64,000 nucleotides of DNA from Lophius americanus (taxonomy: Eukaryota; Chordata; Actinopteri; Lophiiformes; Lophiidae): the NCBI GenBank assembly GCA_037951165.1, contig JBBDHG010000112.1, forward strand, positions 744,501 to 808,500, given 5' to 3'. Under the pieces are notes generated by a model that searched no databases, had not been told where the DNA came from, and worked only from the letters and a program-made list of their open reading frames with translations. A program made the position numbers and the translations under genes. Every line of letters begins with the position of its first letter. Positions within the stretch are counted from its first letter, which is position 1. This document shows, piece by piece, positions 13,001 through 25,800 of this stretch.

Positions 13001-16000
13001 CTACGGGGAAGCAGGGGCTTTGCTACTGCTGTAATGAACATGGTATTTGTTCACCGTTTGCCCTTTCACCTCGGTCGACAGGCAGGTCGTCTTGCAGGGG
13101 ATCATGTCCTCTTCCTTCTCGCCCATTAACCAGTTCTGCACCGAGCATTCAGCTGAGGATGTGACATGATTGGCCAGCCAGCCCTGGTGCCACTTGTCAA
13201 AACGTTCATGCTGGCTCACTGCCACTCTGTGCTGCGACTGGGGAGGGAGAGAATTCCGGCAAAGGTTGAGACAGCACTTAACCAACAAAAATAGGAACGT
13301 TTGATCATCCTGACCGACACAGATTTTCCCCATCATATTTGAGTGTCATACGACACTCCTGAACAGGAAATGAATGACCTACCTTTCTGGCTTTGACCAG
13401 CGCTCCTCTGCGGTACATATAATCTTCAGAGTTCATGACAAACACCATCTTGTGAGTGTTAAGCTTAAATCGACAGTCCAGACTCCCAGCGTTCTCCACA
13501 CCCAGCTGGCGGTGCCATTCTCTCCTGCATCGCATCGCCTCCACCTGCCGTACCTGCCATCGCCGGAATCGACGCAGGTTCCTAGACAAAGATGCATTGA
13601 CACATTTATTGTGCGAGTCCATAACATGCCACGAGTCTGATATTTTGATAACTTTATTTGAACAGAAACAATATTTTGCCAGGATCTCTCATCCAAAATC
13701 CTTACATTTAATGGAAAGACTACAAAATCAAAATATAACGTTCTAAGTCTCACCTGCGGACACATTATGTGGTGATACTCTGCCTGGTGGATTCTGGGTC
13801 TATTTAACCATCTCACATATGAAAAGTAGTAATTGGCTAGTGAAAAAAACAACCCAGGTAGGATCTTCCACCTGGACAAATCTGGACAATAATTTAAATC
13901 CAGAGTCAACCTATCTGGAACTAAGTTATATCTAGAAGATTTTTTGATACAAATCCTCTATTATGAAAAATGATGGCGGTGAAAACTCTACTACTGATGA
14001 TAAAACCGTTGATTCCGAATGCTATTAGTAGGTCTCCAAGTTCAAGGAAGTAGGTGGTATTACTTGAGCTGGCATGTGACATCATGATAATATCACATAG
14101 TGTTTGTTACACCCAGGGTGCAATGATACAACAATAGATCAATAATAATAGCAATGACAGAAAATTACTGTCATGGTGTATAGTCTAGTGACACTGTAGA
14201 AATGTTAATGCAACTCAGTATCGTTTGGTTCAGTGGTTCTTGTGAATTATTTTCAGCTAATTACCACATGATCAGCACAAATTAGATTTGGTAGTAAAGA
14301 CATATGTCTCATTTTAGAAACAATGCAATAGATCAATGCTGGTCCTAGGGGAACTGCAGGGGCTACCTGAGATTTTAAATACTTGAAGAATACCAGTCAC
14401 ATGTGATTTATAAAATACGACAGTCTATGAAAAAATGTATGAATGAAGCGTTGCTGCAGTACAGCTCAAAAATATAGAAAGAAGAAAAAGAAAAACAGCA
14501 AAAAGGGTCAGTTATTCAGTCCCATTTAACTAGATTGCTGTTTCATTCTTATTGAATGATGACAAAAAGCTGTTTCTCATGACCTAGGTTTTTGAAATGT
14601 AGCATGTACGCATTAGTCACAAGTATGATGTTTAATAAATCACACACTGATGGCTAAGCAAGTTCTTCTTTTTTTTAACTACCAAAAATGTAATGCTCCT
14701 ATCAAGATAGACGTCTTCCTCAGTGGACAAAATATAATTAAAAAAAAAATCCAATCTCTTCTAATGATGATTAGAAATACAGTTAAAAAAAATTACCTGG
14801 GCAGAAATACAGGTTTAAAGAAGTATCCCTCTGCCTGAGAACATAGACTTGACTCTGCTCCTACAAACTGTTCCATGTAGCTCGACAGACACTGAGGGGG
14901 GAGACAGCAAAGAATTCAAACCTTGTCAATCAATATTTAACAATGTTAAACCACAATCTTTTATTTTTATCTCAAAATGTTTGAAATTCTCTGAGAAGAA
15001 TTAAGGCTGATTGTTCATGTCTGTTTACCTGTACATCTAACGGGTCATCAGCCTGAGCCTCCTCAGTGTCCAGCAGCTCGATTGTCATTGTCACATGACC
15101 CTTGTTTTGGATAAACATCACCTGATGAGATAGAATGCAAGGATAAAGGCAAGTAAATCAAGTCAAATAAAAGTTCTTGAAAAAATAAAAATAAAATAAA
15201 AAAGGTGGTAAGACTTTTTCAGGGATGATCATTTTGATTAATCAACCAACCACACCAACCAACCAAGGAGAACAAAAAGTATTTGGTACTGATATGGATT
15301 GACAATAAAACGAAAATCTTAGTTTCAACATTTAAATAAACTACTGATGGAATATAACTGAGTACAACTAATTCAAGTACTAATTGCAGTACAATTCTTG
15401 AATTACTTTTAGTTAAGTCTTTCAGTTTTCTAACATACTTCCACTTCTACAATTTGGAGGTGAATATTGAGCGGTTTACTCCACTACATGTTTTATAATT
15501 TATTCTAAACTTTGTTTTGCAGATAAAGATTATTCAGTGTTTACAAGCTACCAGTTGTAACAAATCAGATAGTGTTGTGGGCAACACAAGAGAGAGCCCA
15601 TAGCATGATGACAGAAGGACGGTCCTTTTACGAAGACTGTTCTCAGGACTGCTGTGCCTTTTTTGTGCCTCAGCGTTGATAAATGTTACAAAGTCTGAAT
15701 GGTGGCTGATCGTGTTTTGCCTCTGACACCGAGAGCGAAGACAGTAGCAGCACAGAATCAACCTCTCAACCAAACTCTCTTGAGAGGCGGCAGTATAGGA
15801 AATGGCTTTGACCTTTGTTATGAAGTATTCTGTATGCGACCCACAAGGATGACATTTAAAAAATAACCAGTAGCACTTAGGACTCACTAAGCGCCATGCA
15901 GCAGGCAACGCAAATAATACATTTCACAGTTCACAAGACGCTGCTTTGCACATGCACAAAACCTCACACTAGATATGGACTCTGCCATGTTTTAGATCAC

Positions 16001-16816
16001 ACCTTTTTTTGCTTGCAGCACAATGGTATGCTATTTCAAGAGATGCATGGCTTAATGCCACTTTTTTGTTGTAAATAAAGTGAAATTGCTGGATGCTGTA
16101 CCCGATTACATTAACTTACCGAGATTCAAAGGCAGTGGACATTTTTCTGTAGTACTAGTAATATCACTTTCATGCCTACATTAATTAATTATCAGTGATA
16201 TGTTTGCTTTTTGTGAATAAATTTCAGGTTGACAAAAAATATGAACTGTACTCTAAATGACAGAACAAGGGTAGCGTAATACAAAAATTTCAGCTGCAGC
16301 TAAAACTGGAGACGAGATTATACAAAAACTATAGAAATATGTATCCTACTATATTCACTAGCACATTGTGCTCACCTTGAAGCAGTTCTCCTCGGCCATG
16401 ACTCTCTCTGCTTTCCACTGGTAGCTGGTCTCCCACGCTGCTCTGACACACTGCGATGAAAGGTTTCCTCCTGCTGCCCCTCTCTTCCTCTCAGCCAGGT
16501 AAAGATCAACCACCTGCAGACACACCTCGTCGCTCACAAGGTGCTGCAGCTGAGGGTAGAGAAAGGCCAGGTCAGAATGTGACAGTGTTAAACATAAATG
16601 TGTTTAAATAATAGGAAGCCTTAATGTCACAGTAATCTCTGCTTACCTGGCGAATGATGTTGTGGATGACCTTGTCGATGGTGAAGCCAATGTAAGCATG
16701 GATGGTGAACATCTCTCTCAGAGTGTCTTCATACTGTGCAGAGTCCAAGTTGCCATCCAGCAAGCTGCGTATCATATCCAGGAAGGCAGGGTAATACTCC
16801 TCCAACTCGACCTCAC
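13001..16816 (-). other. sin3b: sin3b exons 14-19: conserved C-terminal domain
   Basis: Six exons encode residues of about 948-1269. Exon 14 has EEYYPAFLDMIRSLLDGNLD and EDTLREMFTIHAYIGFTIDK. Exon 15 has LQHLVSDEVCLQVVDLYLAE, exon 16 MTIELLDTEEAQADDP, exon 18 FKLNTHKMVFVMNSEDYMYR, and exon 19 the terminal HERFDKWHQGW and WLMGE motifs. This is the Sin3 family C-terminal region. Exon 13 ends with one base of a Ser codon that exon 14 completes, which fixes the splice site at 18036/16816. Confidence 0.93.
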
Positions 16817-19800
16817 CTTTAAAAACAAAGGGACATTACATCAACAGCATGTTATTACAATGTAAATAATGGATTTCAGGACAAATTCAAGCAGGATTTG
16901 GACAACTGATTTTTACCTCTATTATATGTAAATTACTTTGAAGTTCAAATGCAGTTTTCAACCTATACTCACTGGTGTGTGATTTACTACCAAATTGGGT
17001 GGCGTATTGTTTTGGTTTTTGTCCACTTGAAATAAGAGGAAATATGGTGGACAACAAAAACATGCTCTTGAAAACATTTTAAGCAGGAATTTGGCAATGA
17101 ATGGATGAACAATATAAAAGTTAACTTTTGATCAGAAATATCTAATTTTACCATTTTATTTGGCTTCCTTTGCATGTTCTCTCCATACTTGGGTGGGCTA
17201 CCTCCCACAGTCTAGAAACATGCAGTATTGGTGACTTGTTGGCTCTAAATTGACCACAAGTGTGAATCTGAGTGTGGGCTGTTATTTGTCTCTCTGTGTT
17301 GGCTCTGTAATGAACTGGCGACTTGTCCAGGGTCTGACATGTGCATATAACACCCAAAATATAATTATACACTATAGGTGGTGAAAATTAAAAAAAAGTT
17401 TACCTTTAATTTTAACTGATGTCAATATATATTCTTATCTATTGTCAGTGAATTTAACAATAATGAGAATAATTACTTAATAAGCTGCTGCCATATCATT
17501 GGCTGTCGAGACAGTTTTACCCCACAGAGGTTTCAATAAAAGAGAAATACACAATTGATCATTTATACCAATAACATTCATTTTTAAAAATGCTTTATGT
17601 GGAAGCAATTATAATCTTGCAAATCACCTCAGGTCTCTGGAATATGGGGCTATCACAATATTCTTTTCCTAACCTCGAATGTTAGACAAAGAAAAGCATC
17701 ACAGTATTTTTACACATCAGACATATTTATAGTCTATCAACTCATTATGTACTATGACTAAAAAATACTATCAATCTTGGAATCATTTACATGAACTGAC
17801 ATTAAAAAGTGTTAGCACTGAACCCAAAACTGAAGTCTAATATATTAAAATGAATCAACCCAACCCCCTGGTGAGGTGATACGAAATACTTAAGCTTTTG
17901 ATCATAGTTCAAAGATCTTAGAAAAAACACCTCCTACTGTGAGATCATTCAACAATGTCAAAACTGAGGTGACAGCTGGTTGAACCAACTCAAATAATAT
18001 TAGGATTGGTAGAACCAAACGGTATCTGGGCTTACTGGGCTGTTTGAGGCGAAGCTCCATGGCGAGGTCACACGCCTTTTCTCTCCTTCCCTCTGCCATC
18101 AGCAGCCTCTCCCGGCTCTGCTCAGCTCGGTGCTCCAGCAGCTGACGCTCTGCCTGTCGGTAAACCCGGAGCAGCCTTGAACACAGAGTCTGGTGCAGCC
18201 GCAGGAAAAAATACCAGTTGTTGTTGACAAAGAAAAGGTTGTAGACGCCGTCCAGGTCCTTCTGGTGTTCTGCTTCAGGGTCGCGTAGGTCCACCTTTTC
18301 CCCACCTCCAGACAAACTAATTTCCACAGGTGTAGATCCAGAGGTGGACAAGGCAGTCCCTGCAGGCTGGTTCATGCCACTGGAGGTAGTGGAGGCTTCC
18401 ACGTCTGCAGGTTGGGAGGGGCTGCAGCGCCTCCGCCTAGATTCTCCATTGAGCTGCTGCTGGAGTTGAGACTGGACCTGGGATTGTGATTGGGCAGGTT
18501 GGGGTTGAGACTGACTACCTGTGGTTGCAGCTGCTCCTGATGCATTACTAGAATTATCATTTCCTCCTGCTGCTGCCACTCCACTTTCTCCTCTCTCCCC
18601 TCCCTCCTCAGGCTCTGCCTCCTCATCAGTCCACTCTTCGGTATCACTGAGCTCACCACGGCGTGAGAAGAACAGGTCGGGGACAAAGTGCTGGATAATA
18701 CGCTTGATGTGGTCCTTGTCATCTTTATGAATTGTGGGCTGACGTTTGACATGGTAGATGATGAGTGATGCAGCGTCCTCAAAGATTTGTTTGTCCTCAT
18801 ATGTAAACACCATGTGAGGCTCACTGGATAATGCTGAACCAGAACCATTACGATTCTGGCCAACTCCGCCCTCTTCTGTGCTCTGCTCCTGACGCTGAGA
18901 TAGTACAGAGTTCACAGATTAAAGGACGTCACACTGTAACACATCATGGTTCTCATTTGATTCATTTTTTCTCAGGGAAATTCATATTTCCATATCAGCT
19001 TAATGGGATACTGGAAAATTTGTGTCCAAGGACAAAGGTGCCCGTTATAAAATTAATTAATTAAATTAATTAATTTATGCTCCTTATAGAGTATCTGACC
19101 TTATCTTAAAATCCTCATCTGCAGACAGAGTAGAACTGTCAAATTGGGATATTCAACTTTATACAACTCAGATTGACATTCGTTGAAGTTATAGGCTCAA
19201 CTGTTGCAATGAACTTTTAATCCCCATCTTTTATTAAGCACAGATGACTTAAGACGATGAGTACTAGTCAAAGTCCAAACGCCTATAATTTCATGGTAAT
19301 GTATTTAAGTTCCTGTAGTTAAGATTGTTTCATAAATTAACCATCAAACTTAACTACAGAGGGACAGAAGAAATAAAATGTGTTGGTATCAGCTAACGCC
19401 ATCATCTCACATAAAAAAAAAAAAAATCGGTAGAATGAGATGATAAATTTGAATGTTGAAAGATCTAGAGTTTGGAAATCAGATCAAGTTTTTACCTCAT
19501 CGTAGACGCTCTCAATCTCATTGAGGAGACTCTTTGAGCGGAGGGCCTTCATGTCATTCTGTTTGAAGTTGACTCCTTGGTGGTCGAGGGACTTCAGGTA
19601 AGCCTTCTCATACTGCTCCCTCCATATTTTATTGAATCCCTGCTGGGCCTCTCTCCACTCCTCCTCCTTGGCTTTCAGTCTGAAGGGGAAAACAACATAT
19701 GGACTGTATACATGGTGTAGGGTTTGTGAAGTAAGGACATTTGGGCCCACTTGTCTTTCAGAGGTGAGGCTTGGCAGTTTGATTGTAAGGCTTTGTAAAG

Positions 19801-22800
19801 ATGTGGGTGTGAGATAATGTCAATGTGTCAGAATTCAAGGTTTGTGTGGAAGCCTGCTAAATGTAGGAACACATTTCCATGTACCTATGTAGAGTAGTCT
19901 GAATTAACAAACACTTAAAACTTTGTTAGCAGAACATAGAAAGATCACTGCCTGTGGATAAAAGGAACTTTATTGTACTGTAATAAATTAAAATTTCTTA
20001 ACATAATTTAACAACGTGAAGGCGTGAGATCATTAATCATAAAGATTATGATTATTAATAATAATAGTAATAATAATAATAATAATAATATTTCCTTTAT
20101 TCTCATAGGTTACACAGTACATACATACAGTACAACTTTGTGAAATTTATTTCTGCATGTAACCCAGCCCTGAGGGAGCAGTCGGCGGCCCATGTCAAGC
20201 GCCCAGTAGCTGAGGTTTCTGACCCAATCCTGATCCTGACCCAAATGCCCACAGCATTTGGGTCAGGATCTGGGCTCGAACCCTCGTGTCCCGTTTGAGC
20301 GACGACTGCTCTACCCACTGAGCTAAAGCCCCTCTAATGTAAATTAAATTAGCCATGTTCGTGATGATAAAACTTCTACCCATATATACAATGTTGACAT
20401 ACAATAAAATTAGAGCATTCTACTTAGAAATCTTAAGGACTGTGATGGTAATGCATTCAGGCAATTACTTTTACTTAATAATATGTAGTGAAAAACGTGG
20501 AATTAGAAAGTCAGTCCTAACCTTTTTAGTACCACTGGAACTGCAGTGGCGGGATTCCTCTTCAGTCCCTCAATGATTTCTGGAGACTTATCACCATAGA
20601 TACGATACACAGCACGGCGTTGGATGACCTCAGACGTGCCACCCAAGCAGTCATCTAATCTGAATCGGTCCTGATCCTCGGGTGAAAGACGGGAGAGCTT
20701 CTTCTGGACACTCTCTAGAACTCTGATTGTGGCCAGATTTGTCTCAAGAACCACATCCAACTAGAAGTAGAGTTACAGACACAGAACTGTTACACAACAT
20801 CCATAAAATAGGGTAATTCCAAGTACTATCTGTTTAAATGCTAATTATAACCTCTTTTATGGGCACAAAAGATGAAAAACATACATTTTTAATAAAGTTA
20901 CACATAAATACAAATCCATCAGCGCCACAAGAAATGTGAACATAATCAATGTTGGGATGTACTCTACCAACCTCAAATCTTTCATCCTCGCATCGATGCA
21001 GCTGTTCTTCATAAGGAGTCTTTTTTGAACTGACGAAGGTGGAGTCCTCTGACCAAGAAGGGAATGACACCCAGGTGTCGTTCAGCACCTACCCACATAC
21101 ATAAAACTGTTAATCGCAGCTGGGGAAAAACTTTTAAATTGGATTATATTTCATAATGACATACTGTTTAATTAACGGTTCCTTTAAACAGTATATTTAA
21201 AGATAAGCACACGATGATGATTAACATTTAGTATGAACAAACTTTGTTGATATGAAAACTCAAAGCAATTCACTCTAATGAAATGATGGCTAGTTTACCT
21301 CCTTGCATAGGACAGTGCGTCCACTGCATTTAGGCTGCTGGTATGTCTTGGGTAGTGCTCTGTAGCTGGACCCCAGGCGCTTGCAGGAGGCATAATCCAC
21401 CTCCCTGCCCCCTCCCCCCTCCATGTAGCGATCCGACAGTCCTGACACAGCATGAGAGAGCTCTTTGTCCCCTAGAAATGACTTGAACTGTGTGTACAGT
21501 TCGGGAAACTTCCTGCAAAGGGATGGATCAAATGAGATCAGGAGGGGAACAGCAGGCCAGAAATGAGTATTAAAATAAAAAGTGTCCCACCTATGACAAT
21601 AAAAATCAACATTACATTTCACTCCATACAGCCCTCAATGGTATAAAAGCTGTTGATTAATGACAACAATTATAACAATTGTTGCTCTATCAACAAGATC
21701 AGACATTATATTTGACATGTCTTCTTAACTCCCCGCAGCTACTCAATACATCTTTCCATCCACTCACCCAAGGAAAGGAGTGACTAGCTGTAGCAGCTCT
21801 GCTCCTGAGACTACTTCCTGGTTGAACAAGGCAATGCAGCGCAGGAAGTTCTCATACACTTCCTGGCTTTTAAAAAGGCGACGAACCTAATAATGTGAAG
21901 GTTGACAGGAAAGTCAGATTAATTACATTATCAAAAAACCTTCAAACACATACCAATGACAGGAATCAAGAAATGAAGGAATAAGAAAGGATGAACGGTC
22001 GGAGTGGAAAGGAAAAGGGACATCCAACATTTCTCATATAGAACATTTTGACTCACCTTATCAAAGAAGGAAAATTCTCTTAAGACTCCATGTTTGCCAA
22101 CTGAAGCTAAGGACTGATCTTTGGTACAGGAATACTTCATTTTTTTCTGAAAAATTATATATATATTAATATATATATATATATCATATTAAGTCAAACA
22201 CTGCAGTTGGAACATTGTAATTGCTGATTAAGAGATTAACGAAAGGTTGTTTTAGAGGTCAAGAAAGTGAACACATAGATTTGAGCACCATCTGAGGTGG
22301 ATTATATACCCTGACAATTTACCTTAAGTAGTGGAGACATGTGCTGCAGTAGGATGGGCCTGGGCCTCTTTTTGTTCTGTTTGGTTATTGTGTCCTCTTC
22401 CTCTGACCTTTTCAGAGTGTCTTTTCCCCCCGTCAGTGAGCTCCCTGTGAACTACAGACAAGAGAGTAGATGCAAATATGTCACAAAGTGTGAGAAAAAG
22501 TAAAACAATGTTCATTACAATTTTTCAAAGCCAAAGTTACCATGTTAAAATAGTTGGGGTGCGCACCACCCAAAAGCCATAGATCTTTAACCAACAAAGA
22601 CCCATAGAGACCGAAAATGTACCGAAAATTTACATTGTTAAATATGAAGAATTTAAAAGAATTTAAATTCTTTTTAATTTTCTTACAGTACAATAAAGTT
22701 CCTTTTATCAACAGGCAGTGATCTTTCTATGTCCTACTACCGAAAGTTTAAGGGTTTGTTCATTCAGACTTATCTACATCGGAACTCGGAAATGGGTTTC

Positions 22801-25800
22801 TACCTTCAGTAGGCTTCCACAGAAACTTTGAATTCTCCAACATTGACAAAAACTGAATTTGATCATTTTTAAATGAAAATGGTATGGTTGGTTGGTTGGA
22901 TCAGTGACAGTACCAAATTTCAAAAGTTGGGATGGGGCAAAACATTCATTTAAAATATATATTAAATATTGGAAAGTTCAAGAAAAAAACAGAAATATTC
23001 AACAGTTGAAGAAGCAAGAGAATGCTGTCCGAATTCTGCAGGCCTTGCACAAGTGTGGATTCAGAAGTAAAGAGTCTCGGCAAAATACCGGCCTGCCCGC
23101 AGACCAGATGTGTCCCCCAGGAGCATTATCAAGCACCAAAATCGAGAATGGAGATCTCGGACTATTGAGCAATTAATGTCATATATCAAACAAGAATAGG
23201 ATGCAAATTTCACTTTAAAAACTTCAATTAATGTCCGCTCTTCCCATACACTTACTGGGTGTTGTCAAGAAAAAAGGTAGTGTAACACAATGGTTAACAT
23301 GACCCTCTCTATAATTTTTAGAAACGCATTGCAGGCAACAAGTTCGTCATAGCAAATATTTCGAAACCAAAATTATTTTTGAATATTGAATATAATATTT
23401 TTGTGTTATTTTCAATTACATTTGGGTTGAAAGACATTTGTTAACCATGGAATTCTGTTTTCATTACCTCAACTTTTTGGAATTTGGATTGGTAGACTAA
23501 ATTAGAATAGCATACTAAAAATTCACATAGAAATGAAAATGTAATTAGGAATTCATTTTTGACGTTTGAATGAATCCTTTAACACTGAAAGTAAACAAAC
23601 TGTACAGGATGTGTATTTTCTAGATACAGGACACATGATAAATATTTGAAATGACCACATCATATATCTCTGCCCAATGTGTTTTACCCACCAGTGATCT
23701 CTTTGCGTCAGGTAAAAATTGACCAAACTCAGCCAGCAGGTCTTCTTGCCCCTTGAAAAGACTGGCAACTTTGGAAAACACCTCATCCTCAGTCATCCCA
23801 CTGCTGCCTCGGTTGCCTCGACTCTCTTTCACCTCCAGTTGCTCCTTCTGCAGGGTGGTAGATGGGAAATTGGTGGTAAGAGGTGAGGAATACAACTTCA
23901 AAATCAAAACCAACTTTCAGTGAGGGTGTACCAGCTCAAAATTATTTTGCTGGTCAATGGACTATCAATAGGCCCTCAATGGTCGTTTCTGAACTATGCA
24001 TGGTAGCACACAATACCAAATACTACTAATTCTCTTTCTAAAAATAGAATTAATGGAAAAATATTGTGTTATTCCCTATGATGTCCACCAACTGCTCTGC
24101 CTCAGCCTCATTTGTCAGGTCGCTGAAAGTAATGTGTAACCGCTGCTATGTGCATATTGTAGCTGCAAGCCATGCAGCAAGCTGACGCAGTTCAAAGCAG
24201 CGCTCAGAGTTTTCATCTCCAAAATAGGGGGGACACAGTGAAGAACTCTGCCAGTGTGGGACGGGAACTGGAGCTGGAACCAGGAATTTTGGTGACTGAA
24301 ATGGGCTCAACAGCCTCAAGGGACTTCAACAGAGAGACTAAGATACTGAAGCAGATTTTGTTTGAGGAATGACATGAAGGGAAAAAGAAAGCAACCCAGC
24401 AAGAGACTCAGACCGTTTCTTTGTTTTTTGTGAGAAAAGACCACAATAAGAAGGTGCACAGTGGGATTAACAGCTGTTGGACTAGTGAGTTATATGAGCT
24501 GGTTTACCATATTATACCTTTTGTTGTTGCATTTACCATCTTCACAACATTATTAACACTATAGTTTTTGATCATAAGCCAAGTCAGCCCCTTTTGACAA
24601 ACTAAGCAGGAAGAGTGCTACAGCCAAGTATTGGCACCGAATCATTTCTGGTACAGGTTAATGCAGCTTAACATGATACTGATCATCAGCTCAGTGCAAA
24701 CTTTGACTAACACAGTAAAACATGACTGAGCATGATTTAACTTTAAAATCATACACTTTATAACCATTATTTGTTTAATTAGACACCAAAGCCAAACCAT
24801 TTACGAAGGCCTCAGATTCTCACTAGAATACCAGTATTTAACAACAACAAAAAAAAAAATACATATATATCTTTTCTTTTCTTTTCTTTAAATGGAAAAG
24901 GGATACTTTGAGAAAACCGTTCCGTGCTTCATTTATATTCTTATTTAAGTACTCTAATTCTATCATAATCTTATTTGAGAACTACAGTACCTGATATGTG
25001 TGAAGAATCTCTAGGAAGGCTCTGTAGATCTCTGGGTGGTCCAGAAAACGGTTTTTGATCTTGTTCACATAGCTGATAGCACTGTCAAACTCTACAGGGC
25101 TCGTCTCTGGAGCAGGTGGGGATACAGAAGAGGTGGCTGCCTGATTCTGGTTTTCTCTATTAGTCAGTGGAAGAGAAAGTCTGCTGGGAGGCTGTGGCGG
25201 TCCTGATGGGGTTGATGAAGATGAGGGTTCTGATGAGGTCTTCCCTTCACTGGTCTGGGCAGGTCCAGTTTCAATTTGGGCAGTAGAGGAACTACCTGAG
25301 GTCGTGGTCAATGCAGAGGTAGCAAGACTCTTCCCCTGCTGGCTTGGGGAAACCTGGATAGGCGAAACAGTGGGAAGGAGTTTAGCTGTAGGGCTAGAGG
25401 TAGGGCTGGGCAGTTTAAAGAAAATGCAATGAAACTGATATTTACACAATCGATCAAACATAATCTTGCTCATGACGGTTAATTCAATTAATAGTTCTGC
25501 CAATGCATAATAGGGAAATGTCCACTCTTGCTTGCAGAATAGCTTATACCAAAAAGAATTCCATGTCAATTGCTCTTTCACTTCTCCACACATTTAAGAC
25601 TCCGTTATGAGCAGTAAATTCTCATTTTTGCTGCTTATAATAATTGATCATGATTACTGACAGGAGGTCTAATTGTAAATTTGGCATCACTTTCTGAACA
25701 TTAAGCTACCACTCAATGACATGGTTAGAGATCTGAAAAAAAGTTAGAACTTTTGGTTAAATTAAAAAAAAAAAATTCAAACATTAATATTTAATACATT

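Noticed and set aside
18372..18863. 163-residue minus-strand open frame overlapping sin3b exon 13
   Set aside because: It is a shifted frame of the coding low-complexity exon; the true frame carries the conserved SIN3B sequence.
20160..20335. A functional tRNA gene
   Set aside because: Boxes A and B are present but the stem-loop body is not tRNA-like after box B and a SINE tail with a TAA repeat follows, so it is a SINE.
22892..23176. 94-residue plus-strand open frame in sin3b intron 5
   Set aside because: No recognisable domain, no splice context and no neighbours on that strand.
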